From Hirundichthys speculiger (taxonomy: Eukaryota > Chordata > Actinopteri > Beloniformes > Exocoetidae): 64,000 bases of DNA. This document shows, piece after piece, positions 22,203 through 36,500 of the stretch. Numbering within the stretch: position 1 is the stretch's first letter; every line of letters starts with the position of its first letter. The stretch covers positions 4,667,001-4,731,000 of the forward strand of contig JAGFBZ010000289.1 of assembly GCA_018398805.1 (NCBI GenBank). The letters run 5' to 3'. The position numbers and the translations under genes are program-made. The notes beneath the pieces were generated by a model. The model was not told the origin of the DNA. It ran no database searches and worked only from the letters and a program-made list of their open reading frames with translations.

Positions 22203-24344
22203 GCTCCAGAGAGGAAATATTTCAAAGATGTGATGGCTCCTGGAGGTGGATGCAATCTTTCTCAGGCAGTATGAACTGTAAATATCTTCAAAGGAGATAG
22301 CAGTCAATGACTTTTTCAGTGATGTCAATGACCCATATGGAGCACTTCACTCTGGTGCTAAGCAGCTGGCAAAACCAAGCAGTGACACAATAGCTCAGCA
22401 CGCCTTTCCTGGAACATTGATAGGTCATCAGCAGTTTATCTTACAAGATAAACTGTAACCTACTGTAACCACGTACCCTCACCCAAGAGCTTGAAGTCAT
22501 CAATGGAGGCTATGTGTAAAGGGTCCATGCAGTCTCCATTAAGGTATGGAGGATGTGGATCCAATTTTTTATCTATTTTTTGTTATTCCTGTTGTCTAGT
22601 TATTTCTCTAGATTTTGAGGTGTACAGGTTGTTTTTTTTTTCTCTACCACATTGGTAGAACCTCATCTATGCAGTCTCATCTTCTCTAGCGATAAGGCCC
22701 ACCACATTTGCGTTATCTACAATCTTAATAATTGTATTGCTGAGATGTGTAGAGATGAATTCATAGGCATAGAGTTTAAGAGATATAAAAGGGATGAAAT
22801 CTAAATAAAATTAGCATTTGCTGAATCTTATTTTCCCCTTCAGACCTGAATTCTAAAACTCAAACTTAATTCTGTACTTCTTTTGTAAACTTATGGCTGG
22901 GTCAAGGTTGTCCAAGTATCATAAGAGTTCTGTAGGTTTAAGCAGACTTTTGTTTCTTTACAGGTAATATGTGACAGTTTGGGCTGCGTGGACACCATCT
23001 GTTTGTTTCTCTTGCTGCTATTAATGGCTTTGGTGGCATGTTTGGAGTTGGGCTGCATATATTTTTCACAGCACTATATATCTACACTGTGTCCTGCACA
23101 ACCTCATGTCTGTTGAGAACATGTGTTTTTAAATGAAGACAGGTTTATTCACGAGAAACCTCTGTGTTGAAATAAGACAACTGGAAAAATATAGAGGTGG
23201 GTGGAAAGTGACTTTACTATAAGCCTAGTAGGCCAAAAAAAAAAAAAAAAGAAAAGCATTTTATCTCAGTGTTTTTCCCTCAAATGAGCAGACAGTTGAC
23301 AGTCTGCAATGCTTATTTTGCCCTTACAGTGTTTGTTCAATAGGTAAACTGCAAATAATATTGATCCTCTAGCAGAACAAATGAAGGCAAAATAGCCACA
23401 CTTCAGCCCATCAATATGGACATCTTAAACACATTATAGTGCAAATATTTATAAAAGTGAGTGAGGTATTAATGCGAACCCAAATCAAACTACTGGTGGG
23501 AGTGCAAAATTTGCATAAGGTTTCAACCCACACCTTCATTTTCAAATTGAAATGTTATCTCATCCTCGCAGGACTTTGAGCTCTAACATCCCGCAGTCAA
23601 AAGGTATGTAGTGTTCAGACCTGCCTGAAGAATATCAATATTGAGCTTCACCGGAAACTCATATGTTCCTTTTTCTACTGTTCCAGACGTCTGCCTGCCA
23701 CTATCACATCACTGGCATGGCCAGTTGTGAACAGAAGCTGCAGAGACGAGCAGAGATAACGGCACCACTGCTCAGAAATATGTGATAACCAAGCATCTTG
23801 TCTAGAACACCAGTGATGAGAGAAAAAACAAAAAGCAGAAAGTGTGCCTGCAGATTATCATGAGTCTGCTGGCAGGTAGCTGCTCTGAAAACCAAATGAT
23901 GAGAGGAAGTGGATTTCACAGCTTTGCAGGTGAGATGTCTCTTAGGTCCCTGCAGCACAGAATTTATACCAAATAATACATGCAATCATCAATATTATGT
24001 ATGTATATTTAAACCAGATAACATCCAAAAACATGTTTCCACTGTAATGTGTGCTAGATCTATATCAAGACTAGATGTCTGGGTGTGATTGTATTTTTTT
24101 TTTCTGTTAAAAATCTGGGTACTGTACTTCCAGTATCCAAATGTCCCAATTTTCTCACATAAACCTTTTGTGCAAACTTTTGAAGAGTTCACTTTCTTTG
24201 AACTATCGTTGGAAAATGATCCGAGGCACTCAAAGTCTGCCTTAAAGAGAAAATTGGAACAGTGTGCAGTTGACAAAACGTGATTGTTTGAGGCAGAAAA
24301 TACGTTATGTTGTCGGCTGCCATTCAACTGCAGCTGTGATTCAG

Positions 24345-24513
24345 TCAGTGGCACGGCTGTTGTAGCATCTTATCGGCCCTCATGAACGACGACTGGTGAA
24401 AGCGGTGACGAGAGGCGAAGTCAGCGTTTTCCTCTGTCAGTTGCTTGGTTTTGAGGCCGATCCCAGACAGAGACGGAGTCATTACTATCTCATCTCGGAG
24501 AGATCCTTTCCTC
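24345..24513 (-). CDS. slc12a8: SLC12A8 exon 13: C-terminus and stop
   Basis: Encodes [20 protein letters not shown], then [20 protein letters not shown] and ends QQPCH. The LTxENADFAxRxRxHxSS block is conserved with human. Stop TGA (plus-strand TCA at 24345-24347). Confidence 0.95.
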
Positions 24514-27500
24514 CTGAAACACAAGGAAAATAAAAACATAACAGGAAATATGATGGAGGAAATGAAACAAAAACTAAAATCACTGACATAACCTATATAA
24601 TTTCTGATATTCAGTGATGCTGCTACTGCTCTTAGGACATTTTTCTTTTTTTTATTTCAATTTGGGTTCATACTGGATGCAATTAGATGCAAATTGCTTA
24701 ATGTATTCATAGATAATCTGACAACACCAAAAATCTGTTATTAAAAAAAAATCTTATCTTTGAACCCTGGAAAGATTCCACTGTAGATGTAATTCTAACA
24801 TTCACATTTATAATTATTATAACTATAAACAGCTTAGTCAGTAAGAACATAAAATTAGATTAAAGGTGTCTATATTGATGACAACCTCTGACATGCACAC
24901 AAACCAGCAGAGGTACAATTACTTCTTGTATTCAGCACATCCTTGTCCTACTGATCTGAGTACAACCCTAACCCTTTTTATAAAAGTTATAATAAATTCC
25001 CACAATACCTGAAAACGCTAACAAGTGTGGACTTCAGCCAAGTGAAAAAGCTGAACTGAGCCGCAATACCTGTAAACAAATCAGATTTCAAACAGTTATT
25101 TTTTTCCCTCCCTGAATAACTTGTTAACCCACAGTTAATATAATTTCTTATGTATTATTCATGGGTTAGTTACTACACTTCAAATTGCTTTTTGGAGTCA
25201 TAAGCAACTCTGAAGAAAAGGTTAGTATATGCAGTGAGATGATTAGAATTACATTGTCTGCCAAATATTTGACACTTGGGGATTTATGCTTGGAAAGGTT
25301 GTGAGTCAGACTGCTGAATCTGTTGCAGTGCACAGATGCAGGCTGTCCTGTCCAGCTATTCCAGAAATCCTAAGCCAAAACAGCTGCCAAGCAAAGAGTG
25401 CACAAGTGCAGCTCCTATCAGAGTATGCCACCAGTCACGTAACGAACTCAATAACTGTATTTAACTGCTTTCTTTAAAATTGCACTTGAGGAAAGCTTCT
25501 GGTGGATATAATGGAAAAGTCTGTGACCAAGTGACACTCATTTTAGTGAGATCAGTGAAAAACTTACACACACTTTTAGATGGAATGTGGTCAAGGTTTT
25601 TACAAGTAGGCCACATTCTATGTGGTCAAGTAACTACCAACTTGGACAGTAGTAGTTCAAATTGCAGAAAAAGCCAAGGTAAGAGTTTCTATACCAGAAA
25701 AATTATCTAATAGAAATCACCTATAGGTAGTCCAGGACTTGTTTTCCCGATGTAGAAGAAGAGCAGTAAGGCAAACAGAATGTTTACCAAAGCATAAATC
25801 CACTGAATAACAAACATAATCAATACAGAACTCAGTGCCTGAAAGAAAGCAAAAATAGTTCACATTAATCATTCAGTTCTGTAAAAACATTTGGAGCAAA
25901 AAGAAATGAGAACAATAAATAATCTGCTGCATTTATTTTGTAATCTACCCCAATGAGAGCAATCCAGTGATTACAGAACTTTGTATAGGAGGAGTCGTTC
26001 ATTGGTTGGATCTCAAAGCTCTGGCGTTCTGCTTTATCTTCAGCATCTGAAAGATTTAGGAAAATTTACTAAAACCAAATTAAACTCACCTCTATCACAT
26101 GTAGTTCCATCTAGACTAAAGTTTGATGGGTGAACATAATCACCTGTGTTGGGACTGGGAGTTTCTGCAGACAAATCCGGTTCAGCACATTTGACTTGAG
26201 GCTGTTCTCCAGCTCTGAGCTCCACATCTTCACACTGCACCTCAGCTGCCTCCTCTGATGGAGCTGAACACATCTCTTCCTCTTTCTCCTTAGAGAATTC
26301 ATTGCTGTTCAAGTCCAGTCCAAAGCTTGCCATCAGCTTCTGCTTAGTGTTAGCCTTACTGCTCTGAGATCTGCTCAGTTGCTCCTGTCTAGAGATGGTC
26401 GTTTCAGTCCCAGAATCGAGTTTTGATACAGGTGGAAAGATTTGGTCCATGTCTTTGGTGAACTCCAACAGAGTGCCTTTAGTCTGTGGACTTTCATCTC
26501 CACTCCCATAGCTGGGGAGAGTAGAGTCGATCAGTGGTCTGGAACTCTGCCTGGTTGACCTGCGTCGGATTTTCCGTCCTGAGATCAAAGTGTTCCTCTT
26601 CCGTTTTGTCTGAAGGTGGAAGGTCATGGCTACGCTGAAGTAAGAGTAGTCGATGAAGCTGTAGGTGAGCATAAAGTTGATGGTAACGATGGGTGCCAGC
26701 ACGTTGACCTGGCCGATGAAAATGAAGGCCATGGTCAGCAGGCTGGTGAGACAGATGGCTGCCACTGGGGTCCTGTTTGGGCCTTTCTACCGGTAAAACA
26801 AAGTGATACAAGGCGATTAGCAGGCAGCTACACCACATGAGACTTACAGCAGCTGATGACCCCAATGACAGCAAAATGTACAAAAGTTCCTTTGCTCCAC
26901 AGAGTAAAACATGCATTTTAAATTGTGAGATGATTATCAAACAGTGACAGAAAACAAAAGCAAGTACCTCCTAATGTTAATGTTTAACAAAAAAAAACTC
27001 AATACTCAGATACTACTTGATACTAATATCATATTAGAGTAAAAAAATAAAAAGCTGTTCTGTTTTGTCCTCTTCAGTTGACAACGCTACTTTAGAAAGC
27101 ACTGCAAACAGAAACACAGCCCCTCACTTTACTTGCAGCTGAACTCACAGTAGTTGATACTGTGGTCACAGCACTGACCTGCTTGAGACTGGCCAGATGT
27201 GCTTATGAATGGCTTTCACTGCCACTTTTAGTGGTTAATATGAAAAGTAACCGTTCTGCATGGAAATATTTTGCATACGAGGCAAAGAGCTGCAAAAGAT
27301 GTTGATAAACCTTTTAGTGCTACACTGCCTGGCCAAGAAAAAGTCACCACCTGGATTTAACTAAGCAAATAGGTACGAGCATCAAGCAGAGAAAACATCT
27401 AAGGAGATTGCAGAAACTACGAAAATTGGGTTAAGAACTGTCCAACACATTATTAAAAACTGGAAGGATAGTGGGGACCCATCGTCTTCAAGGAGGAAAT

Positions 27501-30500
27501 GTGGCCGGAATATAAATCCTCAATGATTGTGATCGGTGATCACTTAAACGTTTGTGGGGATCAAATTGAACAAAAACAACAGTAGACCTCAGGGCTATGT
27601 TTAAAAGTGAAAGTAAGAGCATTTCCACACGCACAATATGAAGGGAACTCAAGGGATTGGGACTGAACAGCTGTGTAGCCTTAAGAAAAACCACTAAAAG
27701 GCTTCAATTTGCCAGGGAGCATATAGATTGGATTCAGAGCAATGGAAGGTCATGTGGTCTGATGAGTCCAGATTGACCCTGTTCCAGAGTGATGGGAGCA
27801 TCATGGTGAGAAGAGAGACAGATGAAGTGATGCACCCATCATGCCTAGTGCCTACTGTACCAGCCTGTGGGGGCAGTGTTATGATCTGGGGTTGCTGCAG
27901 TTGGTCAGGTCCAGGTTCAGCAACAGTATGTGCTCAAAGAATGAGGTCAGCTGACTACCTGAATATACTGAATGACCAGGTTATTCCATCAATGGATTTT
28001 TTCTTCCCTGATGGCACGGGAATATTCCAAGATGACAATGCCTGGATTCACTGGGCTCAAATTGTGAGAGACTGGTTCAGGGAGCATGAGACATCATTTT
28101 CACACATGGATTGGCCACCACAGAGTCCAGACCTTAACCCATTGAGAATCTTTGGGATGTGCCGGGAAAGGCTTTACGCAGCGGTCAGACTCTACCATCA
28201 ACAATGCAAGATCTTGGTGAAAAATTAATGCAACACTGGATAGAAATAAATCTTGTGACATTGCAGAAGCTTATTGAAACAATGCCACAGCGAATGTGTG
28301 CCGTAATCAAAGCTAAAGGGGGTCCAACAAATTATTAAAGTGTCTGACCTTTTTTTTTTGGTGACCTTTTTGTGTATAAAGTGGAGGAGTGAAGGCAGGT
28401 AGCACTACAAAAATTTTTTAGTCCTGACTGTCACATCAGCAGAATCGCAGCTCTGCTGCAGAGGATGTGATTTAGTACTTGAGGGTTCATCTGCATCTGA
28501 AGGAGAGAAAAACTTACTGAGGAGCACACCAACCTGCTGGTGTTTGCAAATGTGCAACATTTTTGCAAAAAAATAAATAACCAGTATAATGATCATACAC
28601 CTCTGTATTGAGCAAAACATGCTGAATTCTGTTGGCCTTTTACTTTTTGTTACTGTTTTCCCTGTGATATTGAAAATGTGTCTAGTACTTTCCTGGGTGT
28701 GTATATTGAGGTTGAAATTTTTGTACCGTGACAACCCTAGTGTTTGCCATAAAATGCGCCTAATCAATTGTCCATTAAGCAAGTGTGGCCTCTATAAAAG
28801 CAGAAAATTTGGCAGTTCTGGAACATTTGAATGCGTGTTTACACAATGTCAAGAGGAAAAGACATCAGCAATGACCTTAAAGATGCAACTGGTTCCTGCC
28901 TTCCATCATTTTCCAGTGAGAAAGATTATTCCTTGCCCATAACATTCAAGACAGCTGTCAACTCTCAAAGAAATGGACATCTCAGCAGGTTCGCCCCAAA
29001 GTTGGACCATGCAATGGCAAAAATAAATGGCCAAAGTGACAATACTTAAAAGTTATTGCTGCATTAGGTGGTGTACACAGTTAGTTCATTTTCATTTTCA
29101 CAAATCATCATTTTGTCTTAGTTTTCATAAATCAATTACAACTGAATAATGGATCGTGTGTTGTGGTTTATCTAAGGTTGTATTTACTTCATTTTTGGAC
29201 CAGGTTTAGATTTTTTTTAAAATAACTTTATCAGTAAAATATTTGAGTTTAAGGGTCTACTTTTTTCCCTTTATGACTGCATTTCACTATATAAAAAGAT
29301 AAGCAATAAATCTCTGGGTATGACAAAAGTGGGTGTTGACTTCCACTTCATACTAAAGAAAAACAATTAGCTTAATTTATTTGCTATAAAAACAATACAT
29401 TTTGAAGGAATAAATTTACGCCCAATCAACAAAACTTCTCTCAAGATGGTTACACCATTATAACATGTGATTTGTTAGTTTGCTTCAACTCGTCCGTCCT
29501 AACACAGTTCAAGGAGGACTGCTGTGTGCCTGGCAGGCCTCCAGAGCATACAGTGAAGTAGGGCCCTGCCCGTCGCCCTTCCTGCGTTTGTTCTGGAGCT
29601 TTGATTTGGGCCAAGATGTCTCAGGCCTCATTCCAGTCTGCTGAGAGAGGTCAAAGACTGCTGCCATCCAAAGAAAGCCTGAGGAAAACCACGGAGGACG
29701 GGGTCATGGTGTTAACGTGACTGTGCGTGGGTACATGTGTAGCAACAGCATATTGTTCCTCTTTGTTTCAGAAGTTAGTCCACTCACTTCTTCTCCATGG
29801 AACCCATACTCTATAATTAGGTAGTGCTGCAACTGTTTCCTGCTGAATCCAAGCACCACACCCTCCATACATGTGGGCTGGGCAAAGATTAGGTTGTGTC
29901 AATTACTGTCTGTGGTTGATGCAGGTAACCATACACATGTATTGAAAATTACTTTTGTTTGAATAATATATTATGATGTAAATCATTACCTAAGTGTGGC
30001 CCATTTACCATGAATGACCCTCCCACCCAATTCCTCCACTGGCGTACACTCACGTTATTCTGGACTCAACTGTGATTGAGCATGATTACCACTTTTACAT
30101 ACGTCATCATGTTGTTATACTAATCGTTTGTTTACTCAAAGCATGAGCAGTCTCAGAATCAGCACAAGGGCCAACAGCACAAAAATATAATGGCAACACA
30201 TGAGAAACCACTTCTCTGCCCAGTTGATCTTTGGGCTAGGGGTTTGAGGTGGGTGGATGAAAAAGGGGTGCCGGAGAGGTAGGTTCTAATTTTTTAATGA
30301 GAAAGAAAAGTTTATTTTTATTTTTCACCAGGCACAAAACGGCAGAGACACATAGACCCAGAGACCACCTTCCTCTAGCATCAGCCACACGAAAAAGAAA
30401 AGACCCTCCTCCTGTCAAGTGAGCCACCCTCTTAAACTCATTGACGTCAATTCCAATGCAAATGCTCACTGCCATTGCGTCAATGGCAGTCAATGAGTTA

Positions 30501-33500
30501 AATAGCCCAAAAACCAAATGATCCAATTGGGCAGCAACCATCTACAGAGGGATACTCACCACCCACAAACATAACCATATACAATAAAAAGGTAACAAAA
30601 AAAGACAGGACCACATAACATTATCATCTAAAATAAATCATCACACCTAAACTTTAACCCACATAATCCCCAAATTGAAAAATGATAATAAATTGCTACA
30701 TTCACAAACCCACTCACCCCTTGCCCGTCTGAAGCCTTTTGCAACCCCCCCCCCCCGTATGAATAAAGGCTGGTCCCAATGCAGAGTGTACTTCCGTAAT
30801 GGGACCCAGTTGACAAACAGACACCTACATGGCATGCAGGTAAGCAAATGTACACCACTTTTATGGAACAACAACAAAAAAAGAATTATGATTAGTGGGT
30901 ACCACACTACATTGACTATAACTCAAAATAACAACAAAACCAGCACCTTCAAACCTCGGTCCCTGAGTTCATGAGGGTGAGAAGTGTGCATGCTCACTTT
31001 CTCACACAACACTACTGACTATGTGGATTTGTCTTTGGTTATTCTGGTCCGAAACAGGCCTCTTGCATTTTTGAATTGGATTATGCCACTGTGTTGTTGA
31101 ATGAGGAGCAACTGTCACATCTAAGAAGTCAAATACTTTGCATGCACACCCTCATTCATGTGCACGTACATCTGCACTGCGTCCGACCACACACACTTCC
31201 AACCCTGCCAGAGATCAGGAGTCGTGCCATGATTGAGCATAGAACAGAGCACTCGCACTGGTCGAGCCAGCCAGACTTTAATGTTCCCCGTCAAAAACAG
31301 GTGGACTGTGATTCAAGGTTTGGTTCGTCCGACGCCAACAAATTTATTAGCACTCTACCAGTTATGTACCAAGCTTGTTGACAGACACTAACAGCATGCG
31401 GTACAGCTTCTTAAAGCACATAACTACATATATGGAGCATGATATCTAAATATCCAATTGTAACAGAATAACAACTATGTTGAGCTCAAGATCCTTTTAC
31501 TAGCTATCACCAGTATTTGAAGTGTGAATAGTTTGATCAATTTCCATGGTAACAGAGCTCTTCAGATGCTTGGTAGCAGTTTGAAGTGTCATGATTAGAA
31601 TCTGAAAAGATGAGTGGTCTTTTGATTGAGATTATTGTCTGAAAGCAATATTTCAAAGTCAAGGTTGGATCTTTACATGTACATAAATGATAACTTTTAG
31701 AAAGACAAGCCTTTAATCTAAAGGAGAAGCTCGATGTTGTGTTACCTCAAGCATAAACTGAACTAAACTAAGGTAATCATGTGCAAATGTTTATAGCAAC
31801 GCAAGACTGGCACTGATAACTGCACATTGAACATTAAAGGTCACAGAGACAGACAGAATATGTAGATAATCCACTGCACATTGCAAATGTTTCCATGTAT
31901 ATGGTTATGAAATTCTGTGCTATTGGTGCATGCAAAAAGTGATAAACTTAGCAGTATCCTTTACCAAAATGTGCCTACTTCAAATACTGTCTCATTCCAG
32001 GTCAAATCATCATGTCAAGATGACAGTGTAGCACCAGTTCTAGCAGTATTGTTCATACTGGTTAGAAAAAAAATATTTTGCAAGCAAGTTAACTCACTGG
32101 TGCATCAAGAAAACACAAGTAATTAAGTAAGTCACCACAAATAGAGAAAACAAGTTAATCATCATGGGTATTTCACCCACCCCTCTTCCCAAGAAGGCCA
32201 GCGAGGGGATGACCCTCTCTTGAGCGATGCACTGCAGGATCCTGGGTGCTCCATACAGACCGCCCATGCAGGAAGCCAGGGAGGAGATGTATAGGCCCAG
32301 GAGAAAGAGGAAACCCACCAAGGAGACCTGGAGGAAGACAGAAAACAAATAGAGGGTGAAAAAGGATGAGGTGGAGTTGCGAGCACATAGCAGTTACACC
32401 CAAGTTAGTTCCGCTGCAGCCAGCCTCTTACAAAAACAATGAGAACTAATCACTGATGGAGAAGCCGAGAACATCTGCAGTTGGTTCAAACTAAATCTGA
32501 CTTTTAAAAATTAATAACTCCCCCGAAATAACTTGAGATGAATTATGATTTAATGCAGCCCTATATTACTATCATAGTGTCTGTAGACATATGCCACTGT
32601 TACTCAGTTCATCTCTAGTTTAGACTAAATTGCTGTAAGCAGCACATTATGTGTTAATGACATTGCCGCCTGTCAAAGTATTTGTTATATATTTATAATT
32701 ACGGACCATATATCCATTCAAAACTGTGAATTCACAGTGTGTGATCATTACACACTCTAAAATCATTACAGTGTGTGTAATGATTTAAGATATGACATTT
32801 GAATGAAAGCTTCCAATCAATTACGTGACAGTAGCTTAGTGGCATTGGGAGTCTGGTTTTAGGATTTAAAACAATAAAATAAAGAAGAATTTAGAGCAAA
32901 ACAACTGAGGCTGAAAAGTTTAAAATTTTGCTCGTTTTGTAACATTTTTGTGGTGTTAAACATTCTGGAGGCCCTTTGTAATCAGTGTTTGCAAACACAA
33001 CCCTGAAATTCAGCCTGTTATAAAGAACACTTTCTGGTTTGACTGCTCTGTGTAAGATGCTGCTAGTAGAGCTGTACCCTTGAGACATTTCACACCTCAG
33101 AAGACTTAACTTGTTTACTCTCCCATGTATCTTTAATCTCAGTGCAAATGCAGAAGATGTAAAAGCAGAGATAATACTTTATTTCAGTGCAAAAAAAAAA
33201 GTAAACCCCTGGGGAATTTAAGCTTTTGGTCAAAACGTACCTTAAGTGAGCCATGGTGGAGCGTTCCTACAGTCTCCTGAGCTGGAAGGCCTCTTTTTTA
33301 AAGGAATGATGGAAAAAGAAAAAGAGAACAGTTTACCTTTTCTGCTATCAAGAAGTCATAGCGCAGAGCTTCTCTGGTGCAGATGGCCCCCAGGAGGAAG
33401 ACAAAGACCAGATACAGGAACCACCTGTGAATCCCCAACAGTACAACACACAGAATTATTACAAACAACTCCCTTCTTTCACTATAAACAAGAGAAATCA

Positions 33501-36500
33501 GCCAGGACTACTTTACAAGCAAATCTGATAGGACTGTGATGAGAATGAGGGTTTGTTTTTTATCCACTGAAACTGGGAACAGTTGCCCTTTTGAAAAGTT
33601 ACCTCCTTGTTATGAAAGCATGAAACATACCACCAGGTCGTCATTTACAAATGTGCCATTAATGTGTATTTTCTTGTGTAAGTGTAATTAAAATGTGGGT
33701 GTAGTTTAATTGTGTAGTGTTTTTGTGTCTAGTTCTATCATCATGTGTGCTGCGGGTGCATTCGGCGTGCAGTACGAGGTGAAGACAGCTGCCAGCGTTC
33801 CCACAGGGATGCTGTGTTCAGGCCGCTGCAGGTCTGAGCTCATGTTGAAGCCTGCCATCACGCCTGCACATGCACACAAACACAAAAACCACAATAATGT
33901 ACACCACTGTGCTATGTAAAATGTATAATCATAACACAGCATATGTCGCTAGAGGAACGGGAGGAAGGTCTTTAATGTTGACATTCTTCATGCAATACAG
34001 GAATAATGGAATCTAACTAAAGGTGGTGGTGGTGGTGGTGGGGGGGTCTATTCACCTGTAGCAGCAGGGAAGAAGACCCCGAATACTGTGAAGAAGTTTT
34101 CTCCTGGGCTGTAATCTGGTACTGTGTTAGAACTGAGAAGCTCAGGTGAATAACCAATGAAACCATGCTCTGAAAGAAGAGGCGATAACACAAGGACAAG
34201 ACAGAGACGTAAACTTGGATTACAAGCATTTCTCCTCACATACATCACTCAAATACCACTAACTGTGATCATTTTCATTGCTTTCTGTATCATGAGTTAC
34301 TTAATAACTTCATGGGAAGCCTACAGTGGGAGTTGTTCCAAAATATCACTAATGCCTCCAAAAAAACAAATCCAATGCAAGGTCCATAAAACAACTTATA
34401 ATAAAAGTAATCCCAAAAGGGACATTCAATGTTCCAGTAACTGTCATCATTTAGGTTTTTTCAAAGAGTCACCATAGGTGGTTGTAGCTGTGGGATACAA
34501 ATCATCATCATCATCATACAAAGAGACACAAAGGTTTCTGTAAAAACATCTACGTTTAAGCACAGTGGTGGATTAACGAAATATTTCTCATTTCAGTTTA
34601 ACTTCCAAGTCAGTTGTGTAGATCCCACCTACAACAGCACAGACACACAGTGCTTTGTCCTTCTGTTGCGCAATTTCACTAACTGAGGGGAAATTCCATT
34701 TAGCACCAGCAAATTCTAAATGTAAACCTTAAACCAACTTAAAAAAAACAAACAAACAAAAAAAAACTGAAAGATTATGGGAAAAAAAAAAAAAAAAAAA
34801 AAGAAAAATGATAATGAGCCTTAGTCAATCACATAATTCATCATCAATTCCTCCCTTAATATCCAATATTTATCTGGTGTTTATTAAATGTCTGAAGGTA
34901 TTAAAAATACAGTAGAATGTTCATAAAATTGTGTATTATATCTGATCAGCAATAAAACACCAAAAACAAATATTTTGAAATTGTTAATTAATCCATCCAT
35001 CCATTATCTGTTAATGGCAACAGCAGGTGCTGAGTGGCCCTCTTTTCTGGTACACAGTATAAAGATAGGACTGATCAGGCCTCTCTGGGTCATCCTGCTG
35101 AATGTGTGAGTGAAGTCTGCTCTGCATTGGTGGGAGCCATTTAAACCACACAGCCTGGAGGACCCGCCTATGTTACAACACCGGACATTTCCCCCTTGGT
35201 TATCTTGCGATGGGAAAGAATGTGTTCTCTCAGATTAATGACATGTTTATCCAACAGGAAGTCACCACCCTTTTCAGAAGCTCAGCAGCTTCCAAGTTTT
35301 TAGAGAAAGAATCAAAGCAAGCCAGAGAGGGTGACAGAGCGGGAGAAGAGATAAAGTGAGAATGTTTTTTTTTTTTTTTTAACAAAGCTAAAACCTAAAA
35401 GGACTGGATTTACTCTTTGTTCACAGAGTGCATGTTTGGGGAGGTGCACACACTGACATCAAATGAATCCGACTCAAACTTTTGTTCACTTTTTTGACCT
35501 TGTGAGATCGCCCTCTGTCCAAATAATCAGAAATCAACTAATCCGGGGCAGTCAGTGTCCATGACTGCACCATTATCTCCCCACCCATATTACAACATCA
35601 TACTCCAACATCCAAGTGAGCCTGACCCTGCCAGCACCAACGACAGAGCTGTCTCTGAGAGGGCGTTCACGTATGCAAACTCAATAACCTTTTAAATTGT
35701 TTAGGTCTTCTGTGTTTCATGATGAGCTCCCAAATTTCAGTGGGAACAGCCTAATCACATGTATTTTGCTTTAAAGATAATGACCACTTTAAATGTGTTT
35801 CTCTAGGCCACCATTGGGCACATTGCATATTATAGATGACAGCTTCACTGTGCTTTGGATCAGATCGACACAAACAGGTAGCTTCGATTTAGCCAGAGAG
35901 ACATCAGCTACAGTGCATTTCGTACGTGTCATGTGAAACTGGATATCCCTTTGATGCATTTCATGCAAATAAAAACAAAGACTACTTTGCATGAAGCCAG
36001 TTTTGAGCAACATATAGATCAGCAGTGGATCCATTTATGCTTCATCATAATCCTTTGCAAAATTACCTCCAGAGATTTGTGTGATAGTTTTAAAAATTCA
36101 ACACACTTCAGATCTGCGTCACAGATGAATTTGGACAAAAGCTCCAATATGTAATGGATATAAAAGGCATAACTTGTGGGAAAATGTGTATGTAAAATAA
36201 AAGATTTTTGTTGTTGTTGAGCTCCGTGAGAGCATGGCTCTGCTGCTAAAGACAAACTGAGACTTTAAGTCTAGTTGCGGTCTCAGTCTGAACCTGTCCA
36301 CCTATAATCAGATTAGTAAAAACGTGCTAAAACCAGTTGAAAAAACAGGGACTTAAAGAGATGTATTCATAATTGTGGTTTGCTGTTTAATATACAGATA
36401 TTAATGCCATCCTCAGGACGGAGCTTGGAAACACTTCAAGGCTTGATAATCCATTATGTTTTCAGACAAAGATGTAGTGACAGTGCCTTTATTTCTATTT

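Larger units (their letters stand above)
18107..24344. other. Intergenic region between HEG1 and SLC12A8
   Basis: About 6.2 kb between the HEG1 promoter region and the SLC12A8 stop codon. Holds an hAT element (18529-19665) and a palindromic MITE (21991-22202). The part just below 24344 must include the SLC12A8 3'UTR. The nearest minus-strand AATAAA I found is at 23149-23144. No gene is supported. Confidence 0.55.
26787..32180 (-). other. SLC12A8 intron 8 (5.4 kb)
   Basis: Contains two Tc1-like copies (27323-28406 and about 28740-29340), a C10 run near 30746-30756 and an imperfect palindrome at 30435-30499. Around 29500-29720 is a slightly GC-richer, non-repetitive stretch with no open frame. 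Nothing else is supported. Confidence 0.55.

Noticed and set aside
26047..26089. 43-base intron using the GTGAGT donor at 26089
   Set aside because: Too short for a vertebrate spliceosomal intron as normally seen. The upstream donor gives a 97-base intron in the same phase. Kept as a finding.
31076..31381. 101-codon plus-strand frame in SLC12A8 intron 8
   Set aside because: No recognisable domain, no supporting signals, and a length expected by chance over 64 kb in six frames.
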